Shown piece after piece: positions 19,500 through 27,994 of a DNA stretch of 64,000 bases. Numbering within the stretch: the stretch's first letter is position 1; each line of letters starts with the position of its first letter. The stretch spans positions 886,001 to 950,000 of the forward strand of contig NZ_OY781925.1 of the NCBI RefSeq assembly GCF_963677305.1. The letters are read 5' to 3'. The notes beneath the pieces were generated by a model, which was given only the letters and a program-made list of their open reading frames with translations, had not been told where the DNA came from and ran no database searches. The stretch comes from an uncultured Holophaga sp. (lineage in GTDB: Bacteria > Acidobacteriota > Holophagae > Holophagales > Holophagaceae). A program made the translations under genes and the position numbers.

Positions 19500-20300
19500 A
19501 TGATCGGCCTCTACTACCTGCGTGTCTCCTACGACGGATCCGCCTTCCATGGCTGGCAGATCCAGACCACGGCCCGATCCGTCCAGCGGGTTCTCTGGGA
19601 TGCCCTCCGGGCCCTGGATCCCCAGGCCTCCATGCCCCAGGGGACCGGCCGGACGGATGCCGGTGTGCATGCCCGGGCCCAGGGGGTCCTGATCACGACT
19701 CCCCGGGCCTGGGACCCCTATCGGCTGCTGGCGGCGCTGAACGCCCACATGCCCGGGGATGTCCGGGTCATGGAGGTGCAGGAGGCTCCCGAGGGTTTCT
19801 TCCCCCGCCAGCATGCTGAGGCCAAACGCTACACCTACCGTCTCAACGAAGGGCCCGCCGAGGATCCCTTGGAGCGTCACCTCCGTTGGCACATCCATCG
19901 GGCCTCGCCCCTGGACCGGGGGGCCATGGCCCGGGCGGCGGCCCAGCTGGTCGGGGAACACGACTTCAGCAGCTTCAGGCATCGGGACTGCGTGGCTGCC
20001 ACACCCGTCCGCCAGGTCCACCGGGTGGAGCTGGTCGAGCGGGGGAGCCAGCTTGATCTGATCTTCGAGGGCAACCGTTTTCTCATGCACCAGGTCCGGA
20101 TCATGGCCGGGACCCTGGTGGAGGTGGGATTGGGCCGCCTGGGCCCCGATGCGATCCCTGGGATCCTGGAGGCCCGCGACCGGTCCAGGGCCGGTCAGAC
20201 GGCTCCCCCCCACGGACTGTGTCTGGAGAAGGTCTGGTACCGGTCCTGCTGGGGGATCGGCGAGGTCTATGTCCCGCCGTCCTGGGCCAGGGAGGTCTGA
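19500..20300 (+). CDS. truA: tRNA pseudouridine(38-40) synthase
   Basis: Converts uridines 38-40 of the tRNA anticodon arm to pseudouridine. The product is 266 aa, normal for TruA. The catalytic Asp53 lies in GTGRTDAGVHA, with RYTYRL near residue 119 and FEGNRFLMHQVRIMAGTL near 188. ATG 19500 directly follows GGGGGG; an open frame continues upstream but is not conserved-looking. The stop lies inside a hairpin shared with the convergent neighbour. Confidence 0.96.
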   Translation: MIGLYYLRVSYDGSAFHGWQIQTTARSVQRVLWDALRALDPQASMPQGTGRTDAGVHARAQGVLITTPRAWDPYRLLAALNAHMPGDVRVMEVQEAPEGFFPRQHAEAKRYTYRLNEGPAEDPLERHLRWHIHRASPLDRGAMARAAAQLVGEHDFSSFRHRDCVAATPVRQVHRVELVERGSQLDLIFEGNRFLMHQVRIMAGTLVEVGLGRLGPDAIPGILEARDRSRAGQTAPPHGLCLEKVWYRSCWGIGEVYVPPSWAREV

Positions 20301-20312
20301 GGGCCTCAGACC
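20294..20312. terminator. Hairpin across two convergent stop codons
   Basis: GGTCTGAG-GGC-CTCAGACC is a perfect 8-bp stem that contains the truA stop and the last codon region of the convergent gene at 20306-20878. It has no T-run, so it may only brake convergent transcription. Confidence 0.4.
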
Positions 20313-20878
20313 GCTTCCGGGTCCTCGGTAGCCTGCTCCGACTCGCGCTTGACCAGGATGGCCGGGGAGGAGATGGGGAGGCTGGTGAAGCCGTTCCAGA
20401 CGTAGCGGGTGCCACGCTTCTGGCCCTGCTTGATGATCAGGCCCTCCTCTTCCAGCTCGCCGAAGAGGCGGCGGAGGAGGCCTGGGGCACCCTCCGCATC
20501 CTTGAGTCCGAGGAGATCCTGGGCCTGGAAGCTGGAGAGATATCCGTTCTCTTCCAGGGCAGCCACCAGTTTGGGCTTGAGGTCCTGGGGGTCGGGCTTG
20601 GTGAGTCGTTTGACCTGCAGCTCGGGCAGGGAGGGGAGGGGGTATTCGATGGGGGGATGGAAGGGAGGCGGCTCAACCGCGGGGATGGCTGTAGGGGCTT
20701 CTTCAGTCTCCACCAGGAGGCCGCCGTCCAGAAGAATGTCCGCTTCTTCGCGCTTGTACATGATGATAGTGGAGCTGGCGGGGATCCCCTCCGCATGCAG
20801 CGCCTCGAAAACACGGTCCCCGATCCGCTTCTTCTGCTCGCTTGTCAGTCTGGGGGCGTGAATAATGACCAAGGCCAT
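20306..20878 (-). CDS. Tautomerase-like domain joined to a winged-helix-like domain
   Basis: Function unknown. The 190-aa product seems to have two parts. Residues 1-55 (VIIHAPRLTSEQKKRIGDRV, then a helix and IIMYKREEADILLDG) resemble the beta-alpha-beta unit of 4-oxalocrotonate tautomerases. However, the residue after Met is Ala, not the catalytic Pro. After a Pro-rich linker (about 60-85), residues 90-170 look like a winged helix with LLRRLFGELEEEGLIIKQGQ. ATG 20878 has AGGAGT upstream. It is divergent from a Fur-family gene with only about 95 bases between. A regulator with a small-molecule-binding tautomerase fold is possible. Confidence 0.7.
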   Translation of the reverse strand: MALVIIHAPRLTSEQKKRIGDRVFEALHAEGIPASSTIIMYKREEADILLDGGLLVETEEAPTAIPAVEPPPFHPPIEYPLPSLPELQVKRLTKPDPQDLKPKLVAALEENGYLSSFQAQDLLGLKDAEGAPGLLRRLFGELEEEGLIIKQGQKRGTRYVWNGFTSLPISSPAILVKRESEQATEDPEAV

Positions 20879-20925
20879 GGGTACTCCTGATGCTCAACAA
20901 TCATTAGTATAGAATCCGCGGGTGT

Positions 20926-20937
20926 TGATTTTAATCA
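20926..20937. promoter_or_regulatory. Possible operator TGATT-TT-AATCA upstream of the Fur-family gene
   Basis: A 5-2-5 inverted repeat in the A+T-rich divergent gap, 37 bases before the Fur-family start. Its A+T-rich palindromic form is compatible with Fur/PerR-type sites, which are often autoregulatory. No match to a full 19-base Fur box. Confidence 0.35.
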
Positions 20938-20973
20938 CTTTGCTGTAAACAAATTGATGTGCCGGAGGGCTTG

Positions 20974-21480
20974 ATGGGAACCACCAGCAGCAGGGAGGCC
21001 GCCGCCCGCCCCATGGAGGAGGTCCGTTTCGAGATGTTCCTGCGGGAGCGGAAGCTCAAACTCACCGGCGAACGCATGGCCATCCTGGCTGCGGCTTTCC
21101 GGGAGGACACCCACTTCGATGCAGAGAGCCTCCATGCGGACTTGAAGGGAAAGGGCTCGCAGATCAGCAGGGCCACGGTCTACCGGACCCTGGATCTGCT
21201 CGTGCAGTGCGGACTGGTCCGCAAGCAGAGCCTGGGGGCCAATCACGCCAGCTATGAGGCTGCCCGGGATGAGCACCACGATCACCTGGTCTGCATCCAG
21301 TGCGGCAAGGTCCTCGAGTTCTACCGGCCCGACCTGGAACTCCTTCAGGAGAGCATCTGCCAGGAGCGGGACTTCCACCCCTTCCATCACAGTCTCCAGA
21401 TCTTCGGCCTCTGCTCCAGGTGCAAGGGCGGGGTCAGCGACCGGGACATCCAGGGACGGGTGGCCCACCTGCATACCTAG
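20974..21480 (+). CDS. Fur/PerR/Zur-family metal-dependent repressor
   Basis: DNA-binding repressor controlled by metal, 168 aa. It has an N-terminal winged helix (LTGERMAILAAAFREDTHFD, then ISRATVYRTLDLLVQCGLV) and a C-terminal dimerisation and metal domain. DEHHDHLVCIQCGKV (about residue 90) gives His and Cys ligands, and LCSRC near residue 147 gives the second C-x2-C of the structural zinc. ATG 20974 has GGAGGG 4 bases upstream; GTG 20959 is possible but lacks a site. Whether it senses iron, zinc or peroxide cannot be read from the sequence alone. It lies 9 bases before adenosine deaminase. Confidence 0.93.
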   Translation: MGTTSSREAAARPMEEVRFEMFLRERKLKLTGERMAILAAAFREDTHFDAESLHADLKGKGSQISRATVYRTLDLLVQCGLVRKQSLGANHASYEAARDEHHDHLVCIQCGKVLEFYRPDLELLQESICQERDFHPFHHSLQIFGLCSRCKGGVSDRDIQGRVAHLHT

Positions 21481-21489
21481 AGGGTTCCC

Positions 21490-22557
21490 ATGAGCGCGCT
21501 CTGCATCCAGGACATCACCCGCCTTCCCAAAACGGATCTCCATGTCCACCTGGACGGAAGCCTCCGGCTGGAGACCATCCTGGATCTGGCCCAGGTCCAG
21601 GGGGTGAAGCTGCCTGCCGGAGATCCGGAGCGGCTCCTGCCCTTTGTGCAGGTGGGGGACAACTGCAAGTCCCTGGTGGAATACCTCAAGGCCTTCGATG
21701 TCACGCTCTCGGTCATGCAGACCTACGAGAGTCTGGTGCGCACCGCCTATGAGCTGGGGGAGGATGCGGCTCGGGAGAACGTCCGTTACATGGAGGTCCG
21801 CTACAGCCCCATCCTGCACCAGCAGAAGGGGCTCACGCTCCACGCCATCGTCCAGGCGGTCCTGGAGGGGCTTGCGCTAGCCGAGCGGGACCACGGCATC
21901 CGCACGGGGGTGATCCTCTGCGGCATGCGGCACATCAGCCCCGAGATCAGCCTCAAACTGGCGGACCTGACGGTGGCCTTCAAGAACAAGGGGGTGGTGG
22001 GCTTCGACTTGGCCGGGGCCGAGGAGGACTTCCCCGCCAAGAAACACAGGGACGCCTTTGGCCGGGTGCTGGCCAACAACATCAACTGCACGCTCCATGC
22101 CGGTGAGGCCTATGGACCCGAGAGCATCCACCAGGCTATCCACCTCTGTGGCGCCCATCGCATCGGCCACGGGGTCCGCCTCATTGAGGATGGGGACCTG
22201 CTCAACTACGTCAACGACCACCGGATCCCCCTGGAGTGCTGCCCCAGCAGTAATGTCCAGACCCGGGCCGTCCGGCGTCTGGCGGACCATCCCCTGCGCC
22301 TCTTCTTCGACCTGGGGCTCCGGGTCACCGTCAACACTGACAATCGTCTGGTGACTGGGACCTCGGTCAGCCGGGAACTGCTGGCCATCCACGAGGAGCT
22401 GGGTTTCAGCCTCGAGGAGCTCAAGGAGATCATCCTCATGGGCTTCAAGAGCGCCTTCCTGCCCTATGCCATCAAGCGGGCCCTGCTGGCGGATGTGGTG
22501 AGCGAGCTGAAGTCCTTTCAGCCTGGGAGCCTGGAGAGCAAGCGCGAGCAGTTGTAG
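21490..22557 (+). CDS. add: Adenosine deaminase
   Basis: Zinc amidohydrolase converting adenosine to inosine in purine salvage. The product is 355 aa. Zinc and catalytic motifs are in order: DLHVHLDGS (His18 and His20), CTLHAGEAYGP around residue 200 (His and catalytic Glu), HRIGHGVRL around residue 222, and VTVNTDNRLVTGT around residue 282 with the Asp of the usual S/T-x-D-D/N motif. ATG 21490 follows the Fur-family gene by 9 bases. A related aminodeoxyfutalosine deaminase role (menaquinone) is an alternative within the family. Confidence 0.93.
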   Translation: MSALCIQDITRLPKTDLHVHLDGSLRLETILDLAQVQGVKLPAGDPERLLPFVQVGDNCKSLVEYLKAFDVTLSVMQTYESLVRTAYELGEDAARENVRYMEVRYSPILHQQKGLTLHAIVQAVLEGLALAERDHGIRTGVILCGMRHISPEISLKLADLTVAFKNKGVVGFDLAGAEEDFPAKKHRDAFGRVLANNINCTLHAGEAYGPESIHQAIHLCGAHRIGHGVRLIEDGDLLNYVNDHRIPLECCPSSNVQTRAVRRLADHPLRLFFDLGLRVTVNTDNRLVTGTSVSRELLAIHEELGFSLEELKEIILMGFKSAFLPYAIKRALLADVVSELKSFQPGSLESKREQL

Positions 22558-22580
22558 GACGGATCGGCGATCATGGAGGG

Positions 22581-23588
22581 ATGACGAAGTCCCCGATTGA
22601 TCCCTTTGCCGAGCTCCTCCTCCGGGGGGAGCGCACTCTCCTGACGGCCCATGAGAACCCCGACCCTGATGCGGTGGGGGCCCTCCTGGGGCTGGACCAT
22701 CTCCTCCGCCACCTGGGCAGGGAGCCCCGGATTGTGGTGAGCCCGACCCTGCCCGAGTCCCTGCGTTTTCTGGACCCCGAGGGGCGGATCGAGTCCTTTG
22801 ATCCCGGGGGGCTCCATCAGGATCTGGCGGCCTGGCCCGACACCTGGGTGCTGGTGGATGCCTCCGAGGTCCAGCGTCTGGGAGGGCTGGAGGCGGCCTT
22901 CCGGGTCTCCCCGGCCCGGAAGCTCTGCCTCGACCATCACCTCCAGGAGGATCCCCAGGGCTTCGACTATGCCCATATCGATTCCGCGGCGGGGGCGAGC
23001 TGCGAGCTGGTGACCCTCTTGGCCGTGCCCCGCATGGCCATCCCCCCGGAGATGGCCCGGGCCCTCTGGGCTGGCCTGATGGACGATACCGGGAGCTTCC
23101 GCTTCTCCAGCACCTCGGCCCGGGGTCTCCGCTGTGCGGCGGACCTGGTGGAGGCCGGCGCCCGACCGGACGAGGTCTACCAGGCGCTCTACCACCAGGG
23201 TCGTCCCCAGCGCATGAAGCTCTTTGGACGGGCTTTCGCGGCCATGCGGTTCCTGGATGGCGGGCGCTACGCCGCCATGCTGGTGACCCAGGCTGACCTC
23301 GCCGCCTGTGGGGCCGTCAAGGACGACCTGGAGGGATTGATCAACCGGCCCCTTGAGATCAAGGGGGTGGAGGTCTCCTGCCTCCTCCAGGAGCTGGGCG
23401 ATGGCCAGGTCAAGGTCGGGCTCCGCTCCCGGGGGCAGGTGGATGTCAATGCCGTCTGCCGGCTCCTCGGCGGAGGCGGGCACAGGCTGGCTTCCGGCGC
23501 CAAGGTGGACGGACCGGGCAAAGAGGCCCAAAATAGGGTGGATCAGCTGGTGCTGTCCCAGATGGCCCGGGACCTCCCCATCCGCTGA
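22581..23588 (+). CDS. nrnA: DHH-family phosphoesterase, NrnA-like
   Basis: Likely bifunctional oligoribonuclease/pAp phosphatase, degrading nanoRNAs or short cyclic-dinucleotide products. The product is 335 aa. The DHH domain has AHENPDPDAVGALLG near residue 23, a DASE-type motif near 92 and LDHH near 117. The C-terminal DHHA1 domain has GGGGHRLASGAKVDG near residue 295. ATG 22581 follows GGAGGG. It lies downstream of add in the same direction, 23 bases away. Confidence 0.93.
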   Translation: MTKSPIDPFAELLLRGERTLLTAHENPDPDAVGALLGLDHLLRHLGREPRIVVSPTLPESLRFLDPEGRIESFDPGGLHQDLAAWPDTWVLVDASEVQRLGGLEAAFRVSPARKLCLDHHLQEDPQGFDYAHIDSAAGASCELVTLLAVPRMAIPPEMARALWAGLMDDTGSFRFSSTSARGLRCAADLVEAGARPDEVYQALYHQGRPQRMKLFGRAFAAMRFLDGGRYAAMLVTQADLAACGAVKDDLEGLINRPLEIKGVEVSCLLQELGDGQVKVGLRSRGQVDVNAVCRLLGGGGHRLASGAKVDGPGKEAQNRVDQLVLSQMARDLPIR

Positions 23589-23658
23589 AGTCCGGTGCCC
23601 CCGGAGCCTGCTTCCCTGAAGGTCGGCTCCCGTCCCTCAAACCCAGTTGTCATATCCT

Positions 23659-24375
23659 ATGACCACATCACCTCGGCGGAACCCATCCATGTCCTCCAGA
23701 GACAGAAGCACCGCCCCCAAGCTGCCCCCGGATCCGGACTCGCCTCTGGAGCTGGTGACGCGCTTCGAGACGGAGGCTGTCCCCTTCGTGGCCAAGGCGA
23801 ATATCCCCTCCATGTTCGGGAACTTCACGGTTTATGGCTTCCTGGAGAAGCTCACGGGCAAGGAACACATCGCCATCGTGGCCGGTGAGATCGATGCCCG
23901 AAAGCGGATCCCGGTGAGGATCCACAGCGAGTGCTGGACCGGGGATGTCATGGGCAGCCTTCGCTGCGACTGCCGGGCCCAGTTCGAGGGGGCCCTGCGC
24001 TACATCGCTGAGCACGGGGGCATCGTCCTCTACATGCGCCAGGAGGGCCGGGGCATCGGTCTGCTCAACAAGCTCAAGGCCTATGCCCTCCAGGAGAAGG
24101 GGCACGACACCGTGGAGGCCAATCACCTCCTGGGCTTTGAGGACGACCTCCGCTCCTATGGTGCAGCCGTGGAGATGCTCCGTTTCTTCGGCATCACCAA
24201 GGTGAAGCTGCTCACCAACAACCCCCGCAAGATCCAGTCTCTGGAAGATGCGGGGATCTACGTCCAGCGCGAGTCCCACCAATTGGGCTCCAACCCCCAC
24301 AACCTCTTCTACCTCAAGACCAAGGCCGAGAAGTCCGGCCACATGCTGGACTTCCAGGAGGAGCCGGAGCTGTAG
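23659..24375 (+). CDS. ribA: GTP cyclohydrolase II
   Basis: First committed step of riboflavin synthesis: opens GTP to the diaminopyrimidine product with release of formate and pyrophosphate. The 238-aa product is a stand-alone RibA without a DHBP synthase domain. Zinc ligands are in RIHSECWTGDVMGSLRCDC (about residue 90). The catalytic QEGRGIGL is near 130 and LLTNNPRKIQ near 185. ATG 23659 and ATG 23689 are both possible starts and neither has a good ribosome site; the first 25 residues are unconserved-looking. No FMN riboswitch is visible upstream. Confidence 0.94.
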   Translation: MTTSPRRNPSMSSRDRSTAPKLPPDPDSPLELVTRFETEAVPFVAKANIPSMFGNFTVYGFLEKLTGKEHIAIVAGEIDARKRIPVRIHSECWTGDVMGSLRCDCRAQFEGALRYIAEHGGIVLYMRQEGRGIGLLNKLKAYALQEKGHDTVEANHLLGFEDDLRSYGAAVEMLRFFGITKVKLLTNNPRKIQSLEDAGIYVQRESHQLGSNPHNLFYLKTKAEKSGHMLDFQEEPEL

Positions 24376-24377
24376 GG

Positions 24378-25304
24378 CTACTGGTAGTCCACGCTCACGG
24401 TGAAGATGCCCGTGTAGTTGCCTGGCTTTTGCTCCGGACCGATCCGTACGCTGGCACCGACTCCGAAGTCCAGGCCGCCAGTGGGTGTGGTGCCCCGGGC
24501 GGGGATGCTGCAGGTGAAATCCCGGACTTCGAGGCTTCCCCCATTCCCTGAGCAGATCACGGATCTGGGCAGGTTGATGGTGAAAGGGACCCCGGGGTAA
24601 TCCCCCAAGTGGAAGGTCGCGGGATGGGCTGGGCCGCGCATGAGGACAGGGCCGCCCGGAGTGCTGCGCACCCCCCCTGTGGCGAGCACTTCCAGGGCCC
24701 CTCCGCTGGTGCCGGGGAGGAGGCTGCCGAACTGGAGGGAAGCGGTGTTCCTGAGGTGGAGTGTTCCACGGAGCACGAGTTTGACGGGGATCGCCAGGCG
24801 GAGGAGGTTCTTGCCTGTCTCCACCACAAGCCAGACCTGGCCCTGGTAGGTGCCTGGCTTGGCGCCGGCGGGCGCATCGACCCGGGCCCCGAATCTTACT
24901 TCCGCAGAACCGTCTCCGCCAAACACGGCAGCAGAGCCGCTTGGCGCAAGGCTGAAGTCTGTGAGTCTCAGGGGAGGGCCCCCAGGGCCTCCCATGGCGA
25001 GGGTGGTGGGCTCGATCCGGGCCGTGAACCGGGTTCCTGCGGCCCCTCCGATCACTCTGGCTCTGGCCTCATGGCAGGCGCTCAGCCGGGTCATGGGGCG
25101 CAGGTTTGTCCCATGGGGGATGATGGCGCCCTGCTCGGTGAGGGTCAGGGTGCCGCCTTCAGGCTCCACCAGGAGGTTGCCGAACTGGAGTGGTTGGATC
25201 AGCTGGATGAATCCCTCAAAAGATCGGCTGGGCGTCGAAGCCTGCAGAGGTGCAGCAAGCACCGCCAGGGCGGTGAGGGACATTGCGGAACGTTGATGGC
25301 TCAT
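24378..25304 (-). CDS. Secreted protein with two DUF4402 domains, probable pilus tip or minor subunit
   Basis: The 308-aa product has a signal peptide (about residues 1-24, cleaved near LQAS) and two successive DUF4402-type beta domains. The first (about 30-165) and second (about 175-308) each start with LQFGNLL/LQFGSLLPG and end with PGTYQGQVWLVVE/PGNYTGIFTVSVDYQ. ATG 25304 overlaps the usher stop (ATGA), so it is the last gene of the pilus operon. Two-domain subunits at the end of chaperone-usher operons are commonly tip adhesins; that role is inferred. Two Cys residues in the second domain could form a disulfide. Confidence 0.82.
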   Translation of the reverse strand: MSHQRSAMSLTALAVLAAPLQASTPSRSFEGFIQLIQPLQFGNLLVEPEGGTLTLTEQGAIIPHGTNLRPMTRLSACHEARARVIGGAAGTRFTARIEPTTLAMGGPGGPPLRLTDFSLAPSGSAAVFGGDGSAEVRFGARVDAPAGAKPGTYQGQVWLVVETGKNLLRLAIPVKLVLRGTLHLRNTASLQFGSLLPGTSGGALEVLATGGVRSTPGGPVLMRGPAHPATFHLGDYPGVPFTINLPRSVICSGNGGSLEVRDFTCSIPARGTTPTGGLDFGVGASVRIGPEQKPGNYTGIFTVSVDYQ

Positions 25305-27988
25305 GGGGTGCCCTCCACGATCAGGTCCTGACCTGCGACCCAGTATTTCTTGGCGTCTATCCGAATGTGACGGACGGGGGGGTGTTCAATGGCCAGGCGG
25401 CGGATGTCAGCCTCCGAAAGGCTGAGCACGTAATCGCCTGGTGGGACATTGTTGAACTCGAAGTACCCGTCATAGGCACTTCGCTGCTGCAGGCGGACCT
25501 TGCGGGCGGCATTCGTGAGTTCTACCTCGACCCCGGGGAGCTCGGTCTTGTGTGTTCCCTTGTGATAGCGGAGGGTCCCGTCCACGGAGCCGAAGACGCC
25601 CACCGGGAAGTCGAGCTGGTAGACGGCCCCCGGCCTCGGGATGATTCTGTAGGACTTGACGGTGGCCAGAAGGGAGGGCTCTTCCAGTCCCGAGTCATCG
25701 AGACGGATGTCCAGTTCCTGGTTTTTCGCCAATCCGCTGATGAAGGTGATCCGGTGGTCCTTGATCTGGTTGTCCATGGTGTTGTTGGCGACTGTGATCT
25801 GGCCCCCTTCAATCAGGCGCTCGCCAGGGTCCCGACGCCCATTGCTGTTGGCGTCCAGGAAGGTCACCGCCGAGATGGCCCCCGCCGTGGCTGTGGAAGT
25901 GGCTTGGGTCATCCACCGGTGGCTGCGGGGCTCCCGGCCGAAGGAGGCCTGGAGTCGCAGCCGGATCCCGTAGCCCGTGTTCTGGCCGTATTGGAGCTCT
26001 GCGCCATAGCCGAAGGTACCCTGCTGCCGGCTGACCGATCCCAGCAGAGTGGTATCAGCCAGTTTCTGGCTGCCCCGGAGTTCTGACTGGAAGGAGACCC
26101 CCTTGAGGGTGGTGTAGTTGGCCAGACATCCCCAGCTCTGCAGGGTGGTGGCGCCGGCCTGCCGGTGGGCCGCCAGATTGGCCTGGAACTCGGTCTGGCG
26201 GTAGCGCGAGCTCCAGTACATTTCCAGGTCCCAGGCCGGCGACTGGGTGGAGGAGGCGAAGGTATAGGCCAGGCCTGGGGAGAACTGGGAATTGGAGAAG
26301 GTCAGCGTGGTCTTGGCATTGGCCGTCTCAGTGCTTGTCCCATCGGTATAGCGTTTCCCGTTGTAGGCGAAGGTCATGCTCGCGGGGATCCGGGCAAGCG
26401 TGGTGTTGGCATCGTACTGGGCCAGGGTCCGATTCCGCAGCAGCTGGGGGTTGGAGGTGTTGCCCATCTCCTCGATCACCTGAAAGCCCCGACGGTACTC
26501 CGATCTCTGGAGCTGGAAGCTGGAGTAGCTGAAGCCGGTGCGGAAGACGGCATTGGCTGCCAGACCCGGCTCGGCGCCATCAGTGACCTCACGGGAGGCA
26601 TTGCCCTGAAGGGAGAACCGATTGGTCAGCAGTCGTCCCCCGATTTCGTCGTAGCGATGGGCCAGACCGTCGGGAAGGTAGAGGTCGCTCACAGCACTGT
26701 GGAGGGCCAGGGTGCGGGAGAGTCCGTACTCCGCCTGAGCCATGAAGAGGGGGTGCTGGAACGACTCCCGCACGACGTTGAAGTCACTCTGGGAAGCGTC
26801 CAGGTCGGGCACCACGGGACGTGCACCCAGGATGCGGTAGTAGAAAGTGCCCGGGGGTGGCTGGTCCTCCTGGATGTCCATCCGGCTGCGCTCTTCCCGG
26901 ATCTCACCGAAGGGACCATGGAAGACCAAGCGGAACTCATTGGTCCCGAAGCGCAGCTGGATGTCCTTGAACTCGTACTGGCCGTCTCCCCGGGAGCGCT
27001 GGTAGCCGACAAGCCCAGAGTTCTGGTAGAGCTCCACGGACCACCCTTCCAGGAGCGGACCATGGAATGTCCGGGCCGCAAAGCGGCTGCGGTAGGCCAG
27101 GGGGAAATTGTCCAGAAGGACACCCCGTGCCTGGGGGAGGCTGCCCCCCAGCTCCAGGCTGGGGCTCACCAGAAGACTCCCCAGTTCCAGGTTCCGGGCG
27201 TGGAGCGGTCCCAGGAGGCTTGCCCTCGGGTCCTCCCGGAAGAGGGTGAAGGTGCTCTGGTGCATGGACGCGTTCTCATCCCGGACGATCGTGGCCTGGG
27301 CACTCATCCAGAAGAGATCACCGGCCAGAAGGGCCGTCCCTGAGGGACCCCCTTCCGAGTCCTTCTGTACGTGGCTGGCACTCATGGAGAGATCCACCAT
27401 CGGCATGCTGAGGAAGGCGTAAGGGACCCGGTGGATCGGGACGGCAAGGGGCTCCGTTCCCTGGGGGCCTCTGCCCGTCAGCAGGTGGTCACGCTGCCAC
27501 TGATCCTGGATCGGCAGGCGCTCTGTGGGGGTGATGACCACTTCCGAGGCCTTGGGGTCGATCTGGAATTTCAGGGGGAACCACTTTGCCAGGAGGGCAG
27601 GGTCGATGTAGAGCTCAGTGGTCCCCCTCCGCCACTGATCCTGTGGCAGAGGGCTCGTCTTCCGTCCGATCTGAACGTGGCCGCTCCGGGTGTCCAGGCG
27701 GAAGATCCGCTGCTCCTGGATGAAGAAACCCGAAGCGCCGGAAGCGTTCTGGTCCAGGCGGATCCCGAAGGACAGGAGCCTGCATAGTTCACCCAGGGGG
27801 AGGAAGATCCGGTTCCCTACGGGGAGGGCCTCCAGGCTGTCGGAGAGGGCGCGACTATCCGGGCCGGACTCCAGGCGAGGCTGGAGCAGGAGGGTGTCCT
27901 CAGCCAGGGGAGGGGTGGGAACCTGGATCGCCCAAGCGCAGAGTGGAGCCTGGAGAAGGGCCAGGTGGCGTAAGCCGATAGGCGACAT
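25301..27988 (-). CDS. Outer-membrane usher of a chaperone-usher pilus
   Basis: Outer-membrane pore that receives chaperone-subunit complexes and polymerises the pilus. The product is 895 aa with an N-terminal signal (cleaved near AWA). An N-terminal segment to about residue 200 is followed by a long beta-rich barrel region with alternating aromatic and Ser/Thr strands. There is a DANSNGRRDPGE motif near residue 715 typical of usher plug or carboxypeptidase-like Ig modules, and C-terminal beta domains. ATG 27988 has GAGG upstream. It lies 6 bases after the chaperone gene and overlaps the tip gene. The sequence is far from Fim/Pap ushers and closer in style to archaic or alternative ushers found with DUF4402 or spore-coat-U subunits. 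Confidence 0.85.
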   Translation of the reverse strand: MSPIGLRHLALLQAPLCAWAIQVPTPPLAEDTLLLQPRLESGPDSRALSDSLEALPVGNRIFLPLGELCRLLSFGIRLDQNASGASGFFIQEQRIFRLDTRSGHVQIGRKTSPLPQDQWRRGTTELYIDPALLAKWFPLKFQIDPKASEVVITPTERLPIQDQWQRDHLLTGRGPQGTEPLAVPIHRVPYAFLSMPMVDLSMSASHVQKDSEGGPSGTALLAGDLFWMSAQATIVRDENASMHQSTFTLFREDPRASLLGPLHARNLELGSLLVSPSLELGGSLPQARGVLLDNFPLAYRSRFAARTFHGPLLEGWSVELYQNSGLVGYQRSRGDGQYEFKDIQLRFGTNEFRLVFHGPFGEIREERSRMDIQEDQPPPGTFYYRILGARPVVPDLDASQSDFNVVRESFQHPLFMAQAEYGLSRTLALHSAVSDLYLPDGLAHRYDEIGGRLLTNRFSLQGNASREVTDGAEPGLAANAVFRTGFSYSSFQLQRSEYRRGFQVIEEMGNTSNPQLLRNRTLAQYDANTTLARIPASMTFAYNGKRYTDGTSTETANAKTTLTFSNSQFSPGLAYTFASSTQSPAWDLEMYWSSRYRQTEFQANLAAHRQAGATTLQSWGCLANYTTLKGVSFQSELRGSQKLADTTLLGSVSRQQGTFGYGAELQYGQNTGYGIRLRLQASFGREPRSHRWMTQATSTATAGAISAVTFLDANSNGRRDPGERLIEGGQITVANNTMDNQIKDHRITFISGLAKNQELDIRLDDSGLEEPSLLATVKSYRIIPRPGAVYQLDFPVGVFGSVDGTLRYHKGTHKTELPGVEVELTNAARKVRLQQRSAYDGYFEFNNVPPGDYVLSLSEADIRRLAIEHPPVRHIRIDAKKYWVAGQDLIVEGTP

Positions 27989-27994
27989 GGCGCC

